From Leptospira saintgironsiae (GTDB lineage Bacteria > Spirochaetota > Leptospiria > Leptospirales > Leptospiraceae): a DNA stretch of 33,883 bases. Below the pieces are notes generated by a model. It was not told where the DNA came from, ran no database searches, and worked only from the letters and a program-made list of their open reading frames with translations. Below are positions 25,393-32,690 of this stretch, one piece after another. A program made the position numbers and the translations under genes. The stretch lies in the NCBI RefSeq assembly GCF_002811765.1, contig NZ_NPDR01000014.1, positions 1 through 33,883 of the forward strand, in the 5' to 3' direction. Positions within the stretch are counted from its first letter, which is position 1, and every line of letters starts with the position of its first letter.

Positions 25393-26016
25393 TTAAGGCT
25401 TACCTTCCTTATGACGCTGTGTCTCTTCCTTCCCAAAGGTTTCTTGTTCCTTTTGAAATTCTAATTTCTTTTGTAACTCGTCGTAGCATTCTGAAAAAGT
25501 TTCATCTTGCTGCAGGCTTCCATACGCTATCAATTTCCCACTCTTCTTTCTATCATTTTTAGCCTCTTGCAAAGCCGTCTCTGATGAAACATTACTATAG
25601 TCAAATGAAAAGAAAAGCTGCTTATCTCCATCATCAACTATCTTTCTCAAATAAAGAGTCTCACCCCCGCGAGATATCGAATATTCGAGATCAGATTTTT
25701 TCTGAATTGTTAATTCGATAAAGTCACTTTCTTTCCTATCCGCATATACAATCTTACTTTTCTTAGCATCTTCGTCTAACTCTAAACAGACATCAAAATA
25801 TTCGTTAGCAGTAGGATAACCTAAAAACCTCCTCAGCTGGTTACGAACAATGTCCCATCCGCCAGAAATAACATAGAGGGAAAGTTTCTTCGAACTTTTA
25901 TTCTCATAGATTTTATTTTGCTGCGAACTACCTGCCTCCAAAGCATTCGAATCCTTTTCTTTACAGAAAAAAATGAAAAAACATAAAACAAAAATGGTAT
26001 TTCGTAAAATCAACAT
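25393..26016 (-). CDS. Lipoprotein next to Hint toxin; candidate immunity protein
   Basis: I choose ATG 26016 over the GTG directly before it (26019): an AGGGG site lies 7 nt from the ATG. The 207-residue product has a lipoprotein signal (LRNTIFVLCFFIFFC, Cys in FFCKEK), a Ser/Asn-rich linker, a soluble domain, and a charged C-terminal helix (EFQKEQETFGKEE). It is clearly related to the 33024-33620 protein: LYLRK in the middle and the C-terminal helix are shared, but most of the rest differs. It starts 13 nt after the toxin-like gene stops. Tight spacing plus divergence suits an immunity protein, and a lipid anchor would place it in the periplasm. This role is inference. Confidence 0.72.
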   Translation of the reverse strand: MLILRNTIFVLCFFIFFCKEKDSNALEAGSSQQNKIYENKSSKKLSLYVISGGWDIVRNQLRRFLGYPTANEYFDVCLELDEDAKKSKIVYADRKESDFIELTIQKKSDLEYSISRGGETLYLRKIVDDGDKQLFFSFDYSNVSSETALQEAKNDRKKSGKLIAYGSLQQDETFSECYDELQKKLEFQKEQETFGKEETQRHKEGKP

Positions 26017-26029
26017 CACTTACCCCTAT

Positions 26030-29000
26030 TTACAACATAACTCTATGAATGAATTTATTCATATCATAATATTCAAACAATGATTTACCTTTAACTGTTC
26101 CATCTGTATGATCGTAAATTTTTAAACCAAATTTTCCATCCGAAAGCCTAACTACTTTCGCAGTCAAATAGTGATTTGCTCCTCCTTTCCTGTCCGTGTC
26201 AACATGTAATTGAACAACAGATCCCTCCCTAATCTTTCCAACACTAACGCTTTCAGTTATAAAATTCTCAATACTATGAACTGAAAGTTTTTGCATATCC
26301 TCATTGATTCGATTAAGATTATAAGATGGAAACACACCCCGTTCATGCGCTCCAGGATTTTCCCCTCCTTGATCTAAGACCGGCGCGGGTCCGCCAGGAA
26401 GCCACTGGCCGAATTTGTCATTTCTTCCATAGTCCATCTTAGTCATATCCACATCTCCCGTTCGGAAGCGATCTGTCATATACTGCGCAAAACTACCTTC
26501 ATAGGCTCCATTCATAATCCCTTGAACGTAACCTGCATACATCTTACACACGGGAGAACCAAATGAATTTCCAACCTCTGCCGCATCTTTGGCCCCAAAA
26601 ATCAAACTCTTCACTGCTTCAAAACGGGCTTTTGCTTCGCTATCTGTTCCCCACACTTTCGAATCAAATGTAAACCTTTCTCCCTTACGCCCGAATGTCT
26701 CACGCATATTCTCTACAGTGGCAGCCATTTGAAGCTTCAAGCCTTCATTCGCCCCATGTTGTGTTGCATATTTAGGATCCACCAAACGATTGTACAAGGC
26801 ATTCTTTAGTTCACTTTTCTCCGACGCACTTAAATTCGGATTCTCCTCTATCTTCCGAATGGAATATGCTTCAAAAGCACGCTCCGTCGTAGTTTTGTAT
26901 CTTTCAGCATTTTGGTATGGAGATTTTTTTATAAATTCATCTTTTGATTTGACATCTTTTTCGCCGGGCCCGGTTCTAAACTCTGTTAGCTTACTGGTCT
27001 CCATTTCTTTGATGGCTTGATTACGACGAGATTCCATAATCCCTTGCCCTCTAAAGAGATTCGTTGCACCATCAAGAAAACTATTTACCAATCCACCACC
27101 TGAATTCTCACGAACTCCAAGAATGTTTTTCACACTAGTCTCATTTAAGGTTCCGAAATTTTCTCTATTACTAACGTAGAGGCCAGTGTTAGGATCGGAA
27201 TTACCGTATTTCGCGGTCAATCGCAGGTTCTCAGTTATTCTTTCTTTCTCCCCTTCACTCACTGATATCAATTTGCCCGAACCATCAGTAGACATTTTAA
27301 AATATTCTAATATAGTTTTTTCACCAAAGCCGAGGAAATTCGCTTCTACATGCTTAGACTTGGCAAGTAATCCTTCAACTGTAACGCTAAACTGTTCTTT
27401 ATGACCATCTATTCCGGTTCGTTCATAAATAAAGATTCCTGTTTCTGGGTCTCGAGTAGAGTAATAAGTTTTATCACCTATTTTAATTGAGTCATAAACT
27501 CGCCTTCCCTCTCTAGTCTCAGTGCTTCCGCCGTAGCGCAACTGTCCTATTTCAGAATTAGGAAAAAGTTCCACTCGGCGTTCTAAATTCTTACCCTTTC
27601 CTATTGTTGCGAGGTCTTCGAGCTTGGACGCTCTCGGATTTTCATCTGCAATCCGAACTCTTTCTTCAGATGTAAATTTCTTTCCGTCCAAATTTAGTAT
27701 TTCAGATTCAACCCTACCATCTGAATTCGTAATTGTTTTTTCCAAGAACCCATCTGAAGCAACTCTAATACTTTCTTTAACGCCTTCTTTATTTGTCCTT
27801 TCATAAGCAACTCGACCTTCATTATCTTTAGTAAGATAATATACTTCTTTGCCTACACGAATGGAATCATACTTACGATTGGATTCATCGCCATTTTGTA
27901 GAAAAACAACTTCTTGTCCAGGTAGTCCAGAAGGGAGAATAGATTCCTTTTTCACCTTATCTGCTAACCTATTCAGTTCGGTAGCAGATTTATTAGAATC
28001 TGCTATTTCGATCCTTCGTTCCGGAGAAACCGCTTTACCATCCAATGTCAAATGTTCAACTGATTTACTACTGTCCTGATTTGTTACAGTGCGCTCAAAT
28101 ATTCCTTCACCGCGAATTGAGATGCTTTCTTTTACTCCACCGAGCCCGACTCTCTCAAAAGATATCTTTCCACTTGTTTCGTCTACAGTCTTATAATAAG
28201 AATGTTCGCCTACCTTCAAGATATCAACTGACTTGCCTATTCCTTTAACTTTATCACCCTTGTTGATCGCATTGACCTGCTCGGAATTAAAATGATCCGA
28301 ATTCTTTCCCGCTATACTTGTTGCAGCTACTGCGTCCTTATGTGAATCTCTTAAGCGTATTTGATCTTCAGGAGTAACAGGATCCTTTCCATTAGCTTTG
28401 AGTAAATCCGTCGATACGATCTTATCCCCAACAACTACTTGTTTTTCGATAACAGCTTCTGAACCAATCTGTTTTAGACTTAGTATTTCTCTCAAACCGT
28501 TTGCACGATTCCTCTCGTAAGTTACGTCATTCCCTTTTACGGTTTTCTCATAAGCAATTCCATCGACCTTGATTGTATCGTAACCTTTAGATTTCGGATT
28601 ATTTAGCTCATTTGCCTTCTTAAGAGAGATCGTTTCAGATGCCTTCTTCGAATTATCTAAGAATGCAATGTCAGAACCCTTCTTACCTGCATCTACAATT
28701 CTCTCTCTACCTTCAGGAGTGACTTCCTCTCGACCATTCGGTTTCAGGAACTTTTCTGGTAATACTTCTCCGTTGGATCTAACTGCTGTCTTATGCAATA
28801 ATCCATCTGACAGAATCGAAATGCTTTCTTTGACACCGTTCGCTGTTCTCTCAAAGAAAACTTCGTTACCTTTTATGACTCGGTCATAAGCAAGACCATC
28901 GACCTTGATCGATGTTAACTTTTTATTATTCGGATCGGTTAATTCCTTAACTCGTCTCTCAGGCAATGCATCCAATGGCGCGGATTTCCCGTTCTTCGTA

Positions 29001-30007
29001 TATTCCGCAAGATCTGTTCCTGATTTCACTGAATCAGTAAATCTATCCGCTATACGAACAACTGCATCGTGCCCTAAGACTTCTCCGGAAGGATTTAAAT
29101 ATTCTGTCGTCGTCTTAGGCGACATCTTGATCATTCCCCAGAGTTTACTTTCAGCTGGTGAATGGGTAGTTCGCTTGATCATTCCCTCAGGTGTTACTTG
29201 CAGAACAACCTTCTCTCCATTGGTCAGCTTACTTTCAAAAGATACGTTGCCCTTTCCATCTACTACCTTCTCATAAGTCCTACCATCCATCGTTAACTTC
29301 TGGTATTTCGGTTCTTTATTTACGGTAGTTAATCCTTTAACGTCGTTCGAAGGAAGTAGCTCTAATTTCGGATTTACTTCATAATTATGCACAAGCAACC
29401 CAGTTCTCGTCACAAAGTAACTATGATCTCCCTCCACCTCGATGTTATACACCTTCTCTGGGCGGATCACTCTCTCTATCTTCGCAATCCCTGCAGTTCC
29501 CTCGTACAACTCATTCCAAGGTGTAACCGTTGCCTTATTATTAAGAGCAGCAAGTGAGATACTCATCTGAGGTCTATCACTCATCTCTCTCAGGATCGCT
29601 GCATTACGAATACTAGATGCTGTTACGGATCTTTGTTCTGGATTTAAGAACTTAGCCTGAGTCCAGCCCTCTCCCTTAATATAGAATGGGTGGTTCCAGG
29701 TGGTTTCTACTTCCGTTCCATTTGTATATGTGATCTTATAGATTGCTGGAACATCGTGGATAAATGTTTCTGTGATTTTATTGTAGGATAGTATCCCTGT
29801 CTTCTCATTATGGGATAATACATAGTCTCCTACTTTCAGTTTATCTATTGCTGTATAGCCTTCTTTTGTTCTGATTAATGTCCCTGCTACAAAGCATGTA
29901 TCAAACTCTAACTGGCCTTTTTCATTTACTCGGATTTGGCCTGTATCGCTCATTCCGAACACTAACTTGGCCTCGCCTTTGATGTTCGACCAGATCTTCT
30001 CAAACAT
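26030..30007 (-). CDS. Hint-domain repeat protein with papain-like C-terminus (putative polymorphic toxin)
   Basis: This 1325-residue protein has no signal peptide. Residues 38-208 form a Hint/intein-like domain: Cys38 in DTCFVAGTLI, TWNHPFY at 103-109, and a terminal LLVHN ending at Asn208. Six degenerate repeats of about 115-125 residues follow, starting near 236, 364, 476, 594, 713 and 838. Each has a YDSIKVDG..YEK-like opening, GVKESISI..DGLLEKT and a TPEERIRIAD-like end. A linker (about 935-1130) leads to a C-terminal domain with Cys1154 (SPVCKMYA), His1279 (GGANHYLTA) and Asp1299/Asp1302 (YDHTD), a pattern that fits papain-like thiol hydrolases. The paralogous end at 33647-33883 keeps the His/Asp parts. 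The ATG has only a GAAGG directly before it. Effector activity and export route are inferred, not shown. Confidence 0.8.
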   Translation of the reverse strand: MFEKIWSNIKGEAKLVFGMSDTGQIRVNEKGQLEFDTCFVAGTLIRTKEGYTAIDKLKVGDYVLSHNEKTGILSYNKITETFIHDVPAIYKITYTNGTEVETTWNHPFYIKGEGWTQAKFLNPEQRSVTASSIRNAAILREMSDRPQMSISLAALNNKATVTPWNELYEGTAGIAKIERVIRPEKVYNIEVEGDHSYFVTRTGLLVHNYEVNPKLELLPSNDVKGLTTVNKEPKYQKLTMDGRTYEKVVDGKGNVSFESKLTNGEKVVLQVTPEGMIKRTTHSPAESKLWGMIKMSPKTTTEYLNPSGEVLGHDAVVRIADRFTDSVKSGTDLAEYTKNGKSAPLDALPERRVKELTDPNNKKLTSIKVDGLAYDRVIKGNEVFFERTANGVKESISILSDGLLHKTAVRSNGEVLPEKFLKPNGREEVTPEGRERIVDAGKKGSDIAFLDNSKKASETISLKKANELNNPKSKGYDTIKVDGIAYEKTVKGNDVTYERNRANGLREILSLKQIGSEAVIEKQVVVGDKIVSTDLLKANGKDPVTPEDQIRLRDSHKDAVAATSIAGKNSDHFNSEQVNAINKGDKVKGIGKSVDILKVGEHSYYKTVDETSGKISFERVGLGGVKESISIRGEGIFERTVTNQDSSKSVEHLTLDGKAVSPERRIEIADSNKSATELNRLADKVKKESILPSGLPGQEVVFLQNGDESNRKYDSIRVGKEVYYLTKDNEGRVAYERTNKEGVKESIRVASDGFLEKTITNSDGRVESEILNLDGKKFTSEERVRIADENPRASKLEDLATIGKGKNLERRVELFPNSEIGQLRYGGSTETREGRRVYDSIKIGDKTYYSTRDPETGIFIYERTGIDGHKEQFSVTVEGLLAKSKHVEANFLGFGEKTILEYFKMSTDGSGKLISVSEGEKERITENLRLTAKYGNSDPNTGLYVSNRENFGTLNETSVKNILGVRENSGGGLVNSFLDGATNLFRGQGIMESRRNQAIKEMETSKLTEFRTGPGEKDVKSKDEFIKKSPYQNAERYKTTTERAFEAYSIRKIEENPNLSASEKSELKNALYNRLVDPKYATQHGANEGLKLQMAATVENMRETFGRKGERFTFDSKVWGTDSEAKARFEAVKSLIFGAKDAAEVGNSFGSPVCKMYAGYVQGIMNGAYEGSFAQYMTDRFRTGDVDMTKMDYGRNDKFGQWLPGGPAPVLDQGGENPGAHERGVFPSYNLNRINEDMQKLSVHSIENFITESVSVGKIREGSVVQLHVDTDRKGGANHYLTAKVVRLSDGKFGLKIYDHTDGTVKGKSLFEYYDMNKFIHRVML

Positions 30008-30238
30008 GCCTTCTGCTGACTTGGGCGACTCCCGCGTTGCGCGGGACCGGGCTTCTCCGGGTTCGCTATTCGCTCATCCCTTCGCTACTCTTACTTAAAG
30101 CTAAGACTCATGCTTATAATCATGCTCGGGACTAAAGCCCTACGTATCCCTGTCGCTTACTTTAAAAGCAGGATTTTATCTCTTCTAATTCAGATCCCTC
30201 TTCATTAGAAAATCGTTGTTAAAGAACTTTTACCTTCT

Positions 30239-30254
30239 CTGCACAATTGTGCAG
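30239..30254. promoter_or_regulatory. Perfect 16-bp palindrome, copy B
   Basis: Identical to the palindrome at 23682-23697. It lies between the terminator (30271-30309) and the conserved leader blocks, where an operator for the Hint gene would be expected. Confidence 0.6.
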
Positions 30255-30270
30255 TTGGCCTTATTACTAC

Positions 30271-30309
30271 AAAAGGCTCAAACCAATCCGAAGATTGATC
30301 GAGCCTTTT
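30271..30309. terminator. Terminator hairpin, copy B, with UUCG loop on the minus strand
   Basis: AAAAGGCTC (30271-30279) pairs with GAGCCTTTT (30301-30309). Inside it CAATC (30284-30288) pairs with GATTG (30293-30297) around CGAA, which is UUCG on the minus strand, a very stable tetraloop. It lies about 90 nt after the stop of higA and insulates the Hint gene from upstream transcription. Confidence 0.82.
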
Positions 30310-30397
30310 GCCTTTTATATGATACTTTGATAATTTATGTCAAACTTCTTTCGAAATATTACCTTTAAATGATTATTCTTATTCGGTGATGCCTAGC

Positions 30398-30718
30398 TCA
30401 ATGAGCAGTAGAAACTAGTTCTTTTTTAATAGGCTTTATCTTTGCATATTCCAATTTCTTCGCCCTGGCAAGTTCCTCTAAATCGAAAGCCCTTTGATAG
30501 TTCAGCCAATACTCTGGACTCATATTGAAATATCGAGCTAACCTCATTGCTGTATCTGGCGTGATTGATTTCTTTCCGTGAATAATTTGTGAAATCAAAC
30601 TTTCCGATACTCCAAGCTCTTTCGATAGCCTATATGCAGATATAGAGAGTGGTTCCAAAAAATCATATTTTAATACATCTCCAGGATGAGGATTCTTCAC
30701 TGTCTTTGCCTTCTTCAT
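30398..30718 (-). CDS. higA: HigA-type antitoxin
   Basis: This 106-residue XRE-like protein has the typical HigA opening (HPGDVLKYDFLEPLSISAYR), an HTH at about 25-65 (LSKELGVSESLISQIIHGKK, SITPDTAMRLARYF) and the family segment MSPEYWLNYQRAFDLE. It lies 9 nt after the toxin gene, in toxin-first order as usual for higBA. It should neutralise HigB and repress the operon by binding the palindromes at 31019-31053. Intact by length. Confidence 0.92.
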   Translation of the reverse strand: MKKAKTVKNPHPGDVLKYDFLEPLSISAYRLSKELGVSESLISQIIHGKKSITPDTAMRLARYFNMSPEYWLNYQRAFDLEELARAKKLEYAKIKPIKKELVSTAH

Positions 30719-30727
30719 CTCTTTACC

Positions 30728-31009
30728 TCAAGCATGATAATCCACAATTTCTACGTCGTGGGGACCTTCTGTCTTCCATACAAAACATATTCTGAATTGG
30801 TCATTGATTCGTATGGAATGTTGTCCTTTTCTGTCTCCCTTTAAAGCTTCCAATCGATTTCCAGGCGGACTACGTAGATCAGTCAGATTCGTAGCTGAAT
30901 CCAAAGATCTCAACTTTCTTCGGGCAACATCCTCAAAGGCTTTAAACTCCTTCTCCGAATAACCGTGAAAAAGGTTTTCGACACTTTTATCCTTAAAAGA
31001 TTGGATCAT
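30728..31009 (-). CDS. higB: HigB-type toxin (RelE superfamily)
   Basis: This 93-residue protein matches the HigB/plasmid-killer family: IQSFKDKSVENLF near the N-terminus, LDSATNLTDLRSPPGNRLEALKG in the middle, and HSIRINDQFRICFVW followed by EIVDYH at the end. Family members are ribosome-dependent mRNA endonucleases. The conserved Arg in the DQFRICF segment and the terminal YH are present, so it is probably active. The pair lies between the intact nuclease gene and the conserved leader, a place where copy A has nothing, so it looks inserted. Confidence 0.92.
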   Translation of the reverse strand: MIQSFKDKSVENLFHGYSEKEFKAFEDVARRKLRSLDSATNLTDLRSPPGNRLEALKGDRKGQHSIRINDQFRICFVWKTEGPHDVEIVDYHA

Positions 31010-31018
31010 TCTACTTAT

Positions 31019-31053
31019 ATGTAGACTACATTTACTTTACCTTTTGTAAAGTA
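31019..31053. promoter_or_regulatory. Palindromic operators upstream of higBA
   Basis: Two inverted repeats lie just upstream of the HigB start (31009): ATGTAGACTACAT at 31019-31031 (6-bp arms, 1-nt spacer) and TACTTTAC/GTAAAGTA at 31033-31040 and 31046-31053 (8-bp arms, 5-nt spacer). Tandem palindromes overlapping the promoter fit autorepression by HigA or HigBA. Confidence 0.7.
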
Positions 31054-31119
31054 TTTTTAAAAGAATTTGATAGGTTTTCCATATCAAAAGGAAGTGCAGA
31101 GAAGCTTTCTAAAAATACT

Positions 31120-32136
31120 TTATACTCGATTCTCTCCTTCCTCTACAATAGGGTTCTCCGATGAACCCCCAAGTTCTTGGTTCAGAAAGATACCCTTCTT
31201 CAATATGGTCGCTATATCATCATTCTTATTCGGAGAATAAAGAACATCGCCTACGTATCTTCCGTAGATGTCCTTTCCCTTACTCTTCACAATAACAGCC
31301 CTACCTGCTTTAAGCTTTTTCTCTAAGGCATGAAAGGCCGTTTCTCCTTCTTTTGTTCCAAGTTCCGCTGCCCATACCTTATGTAATCGTATCCTTTGTC
31401 TCGATGTTAAGTCGAAACCAAGGTTTAGTTGTACAATGACCGTATCTCCATCTACTACTCGCTCAACTTGGCCTGAGTAGATATAGAGGCTGGCATTCTT
31501 CGAATCAATCTTAGTGAATACAGTCTTATTGTTCTTTTTCGTTACCTCTACTAGATGACCTTCCTTAAACTTGCTTTCTCCCTCTAAGCCTAGGTAACAA
31601 TAAAATCCTAAGTCCAAGCGAAGTTTTCCTGAAGCTGTTTTAACGATTTTATAATGATTTAACTTTCCGGTTGGACGGTCCCATCTAGGTGTTTTGCCTA
31701 GGTAAAGCTCCCCGGATTCCCTTAGGCGGATCACAAGGTCTTCTAAGGTCCAATTGTTTTGGATTGTTTCCGCTTCTAAAGTCTTGCGAAGTTTAGTATC
31801 TTCTATGCCAGAAAGTATTCGGTAGTAGCTCCAACTAAGATTGGGATTAACTTTAGATTCTCCATATACTTCGTAGAATTTCTTAGCGTAAAAGAGCATT
31901 CTCTCAGAAAAACCACGTTTGAGTTTCTTTTTTAGCTCTGTAGAGAGGATTTTGATCCAGCTGCCCTTCTTTCTCTCTGTTGTGCTTAAACCTTTCTCTA
32001 CTTGGTTGAGTAGCTTGCCTAACTCTCGATTGGCTTGTATAACGTAGGCATTCTTTCCAAGTGTGGTATCATTACCTAATCTCTCATAAAGTTCGATGAT
32101 CTTTTGAGAGAGTTTGGTTAGGTCTTTCTTATCCAT
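31120..32136 (-). CDS. DUF1016_N-like/SNase fusion nuclease, intact copy
   Basis: The frame is open from ATG 32223, but I choose ATG 32136 (338 residues, MDKKDLTKLS). The longer start would run through the 32172-32200 terminator, and the paralogue also begins MDKK. The N-terminal part (about 5-145) resembles DUF1016_N/YhcG proteins: GKLLNQVEKG, GFSERMLFYAKKFYEVYG, LSWSYYRILSGIED and NNWTLEDLVIRLRESG. The C-terminal SNase domain (about 215-325) keeps VVDGDT, IRLHKVWAAELGTKEG and DIYGRYVGDV, which carry the usual catalytic Arg, Asp, Glu and Arg. No signal peptide is seen. No ribosome site is evident. It ends in GENRV, unlike copy A. It could be a nuclease effector, or a DNA-processing factor of the array. 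Confidence 0.82.
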   Translation of the reverse strand: MDKKDLTKLSQKIIELYERLGNDTTLGKNAYVIQANRELGKLLNQVEKGLSTTERKKGSWIKILSTELKKKLKRGFSERMLFYAKKFYEVYGESKVNPNLSWSYYRILSGIEDTKLRKTLEAETIQNNWTLEDLVIRLRESGELYLGKTPRWDRPTGKLNHYKIVKTASGKLRLDLGFYCYLGLEGESKFKEGHLVEVTKKNNKTVFTKIDSKNASLYIYSGQVERVVDGDTVIVQLNLGFDLTSRQRIRLHKVWAAELGTKEGETAFHALEKKLKAGRAVIVKSKGKDIYGRYVGDVLYSPNKNDDIATILKKGIFLNQELGGSSENPIVEEGENRV

Positions 32137-32171
32137 CTGGAATATGATTTGGTTACGAGGAGGTAAAATAT

Positions 32172-32200
32172 AAAAACTCCCCAGCGATTGGAGAGTTTTT
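32172..32200 (-). terminator. Intrinsic terminator after the 150-aa gene, copy B
   Basis: AAAAACTC (32172-32179) pairs with GAGTTTTT (32193-32200), extended by CCA/TGG with one C-A mismatch. It lies 37 nt after the stop of the 32238-32690 gene and corresponds to 24857-24885. It supports a start for the nuclease downstream of this point. Confidence 0.75.
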
Positions 32201-32237
32201 AAAGGAAATACGATATTATGCAATTCTAATTTGTGAT

Positions 32238-32690
32238 CTATGGCCTTCCACGTTTACAAGTCTTCAATACTTTCTCGTCTACTTCATTTGTATTCTTATC
32301 ATAAGGGTTAAATTGAAGGTATTTAATTGTGTCACCGACTCTTAAAGTTAGAACGTAAGAATCTCCCTCACACTCATCCAATCCTTCGATTTTATCAAAT
32401 TTATCTTTATCCGAATCTAAAACAGGAGTATATTTTTGGATAAATGGAAAGGTATCCTTACTTTTCTTCACCCCGAAATAGTAGTAATAACCTCCGAAGG
32501 ACCCTTTAGGTCTTTTTAGAATGACGTATGCCAGTTTATCGCCCGATGCAAGAGCGGTATCTGATTCTTTGGTAGCGTATTCGATTGTGTCTTCGATTGA
32601 AGACTCATTAAGCAGAAGGTTTCCAAAATATAAAGTCGTTCCCAAAAGAACTAATATTGCAGTAATCAAAGCAAGCATGCACTGTTTCAT
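32238..32690 (-). CDS. Membrane-anchored 150-aa cassette protein, copy B
   Basis: The N-terminal helix (about residues 6-28) differs strongly from that of copy A, while the soluble part is about 84% identical by hand count (19 differences in about 118). It keeps YVILKRPKG, YYYYFG, KIEGLDEC, SYVLTLRVGDTIKYLQF and the CKRGRP end. There is no good ribosome site before ATG 32690. Unlike copy A it is separated from its upstream lipoprotein by 333 bp. Family unknown. Confidence 0.78.
   Translation of the reverse strand: MKQCMLALITAILVLLGTTLYFGNLLLNESSIEDTIEYATKESDTALASGDKLAYVILKRPKGSFGGYYYYFGVKKSKDTFPFIQKYTPVLDSDKDKFDKIEGLDECEGDSYVLTLRVGDTIKYLQFNPYDKNTNEVDEKVLKTCKRGRP

Larger units (their letters stand above)
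29951..30377 (-). repeat. Conserved non-coding cassette leader, copy B
   Basis: This is the second copy of the 23393-23821 segment. The left end covers the first codons of the Hint gene. The non-coding part (30008-30377) holds the perfect hairpin CCCGCGTTGCGCGGG (30032-30046, absent from copy A), the two invariant blocks (30124-30170, 30178-30229), the 16-bp palindrome and a terminator. Inside the 52-bp block the minus strand could encode a six-codon peptide MKRDLN followed by TAG, identical in both copies but without a ribosome site. The promoter of the Hint gene must lie between the terminator and 30008. Together with the end of higA this accounts for the 390 bp without a gene. Confidence 0.85.

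Noticed and set aside
26030..30007. Rhs/YD-repeat protein.
   Set aside because: The repeats lack the short YD-dipeptide period and the RHS core end motif; the units are about 115-125 residues.
30008..30076. In-frame extension of the Hint protein upstream of ATG 30007 (22 more codons to a TGA at 30074-30076).
   Set aside because: Only PKSAEG is shared in frame with copy A. A 2-bp length difference between the copies shifts the frame further upstream, so this DNA is not conserved as protein.
30124..30170. GGGACTAAAGCCC-type short hairpin as a riboswitch.
   Set aside because: The stem is too short and no known riboswitch consensus is present; it is kept only as part of the conserved leader.
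32137..32223. Longer start (ATG 32223) for the intact nuclease.
   Set aside because: It would run through the 32172-32200 terminator, and the paralogue supports the MDKK start.
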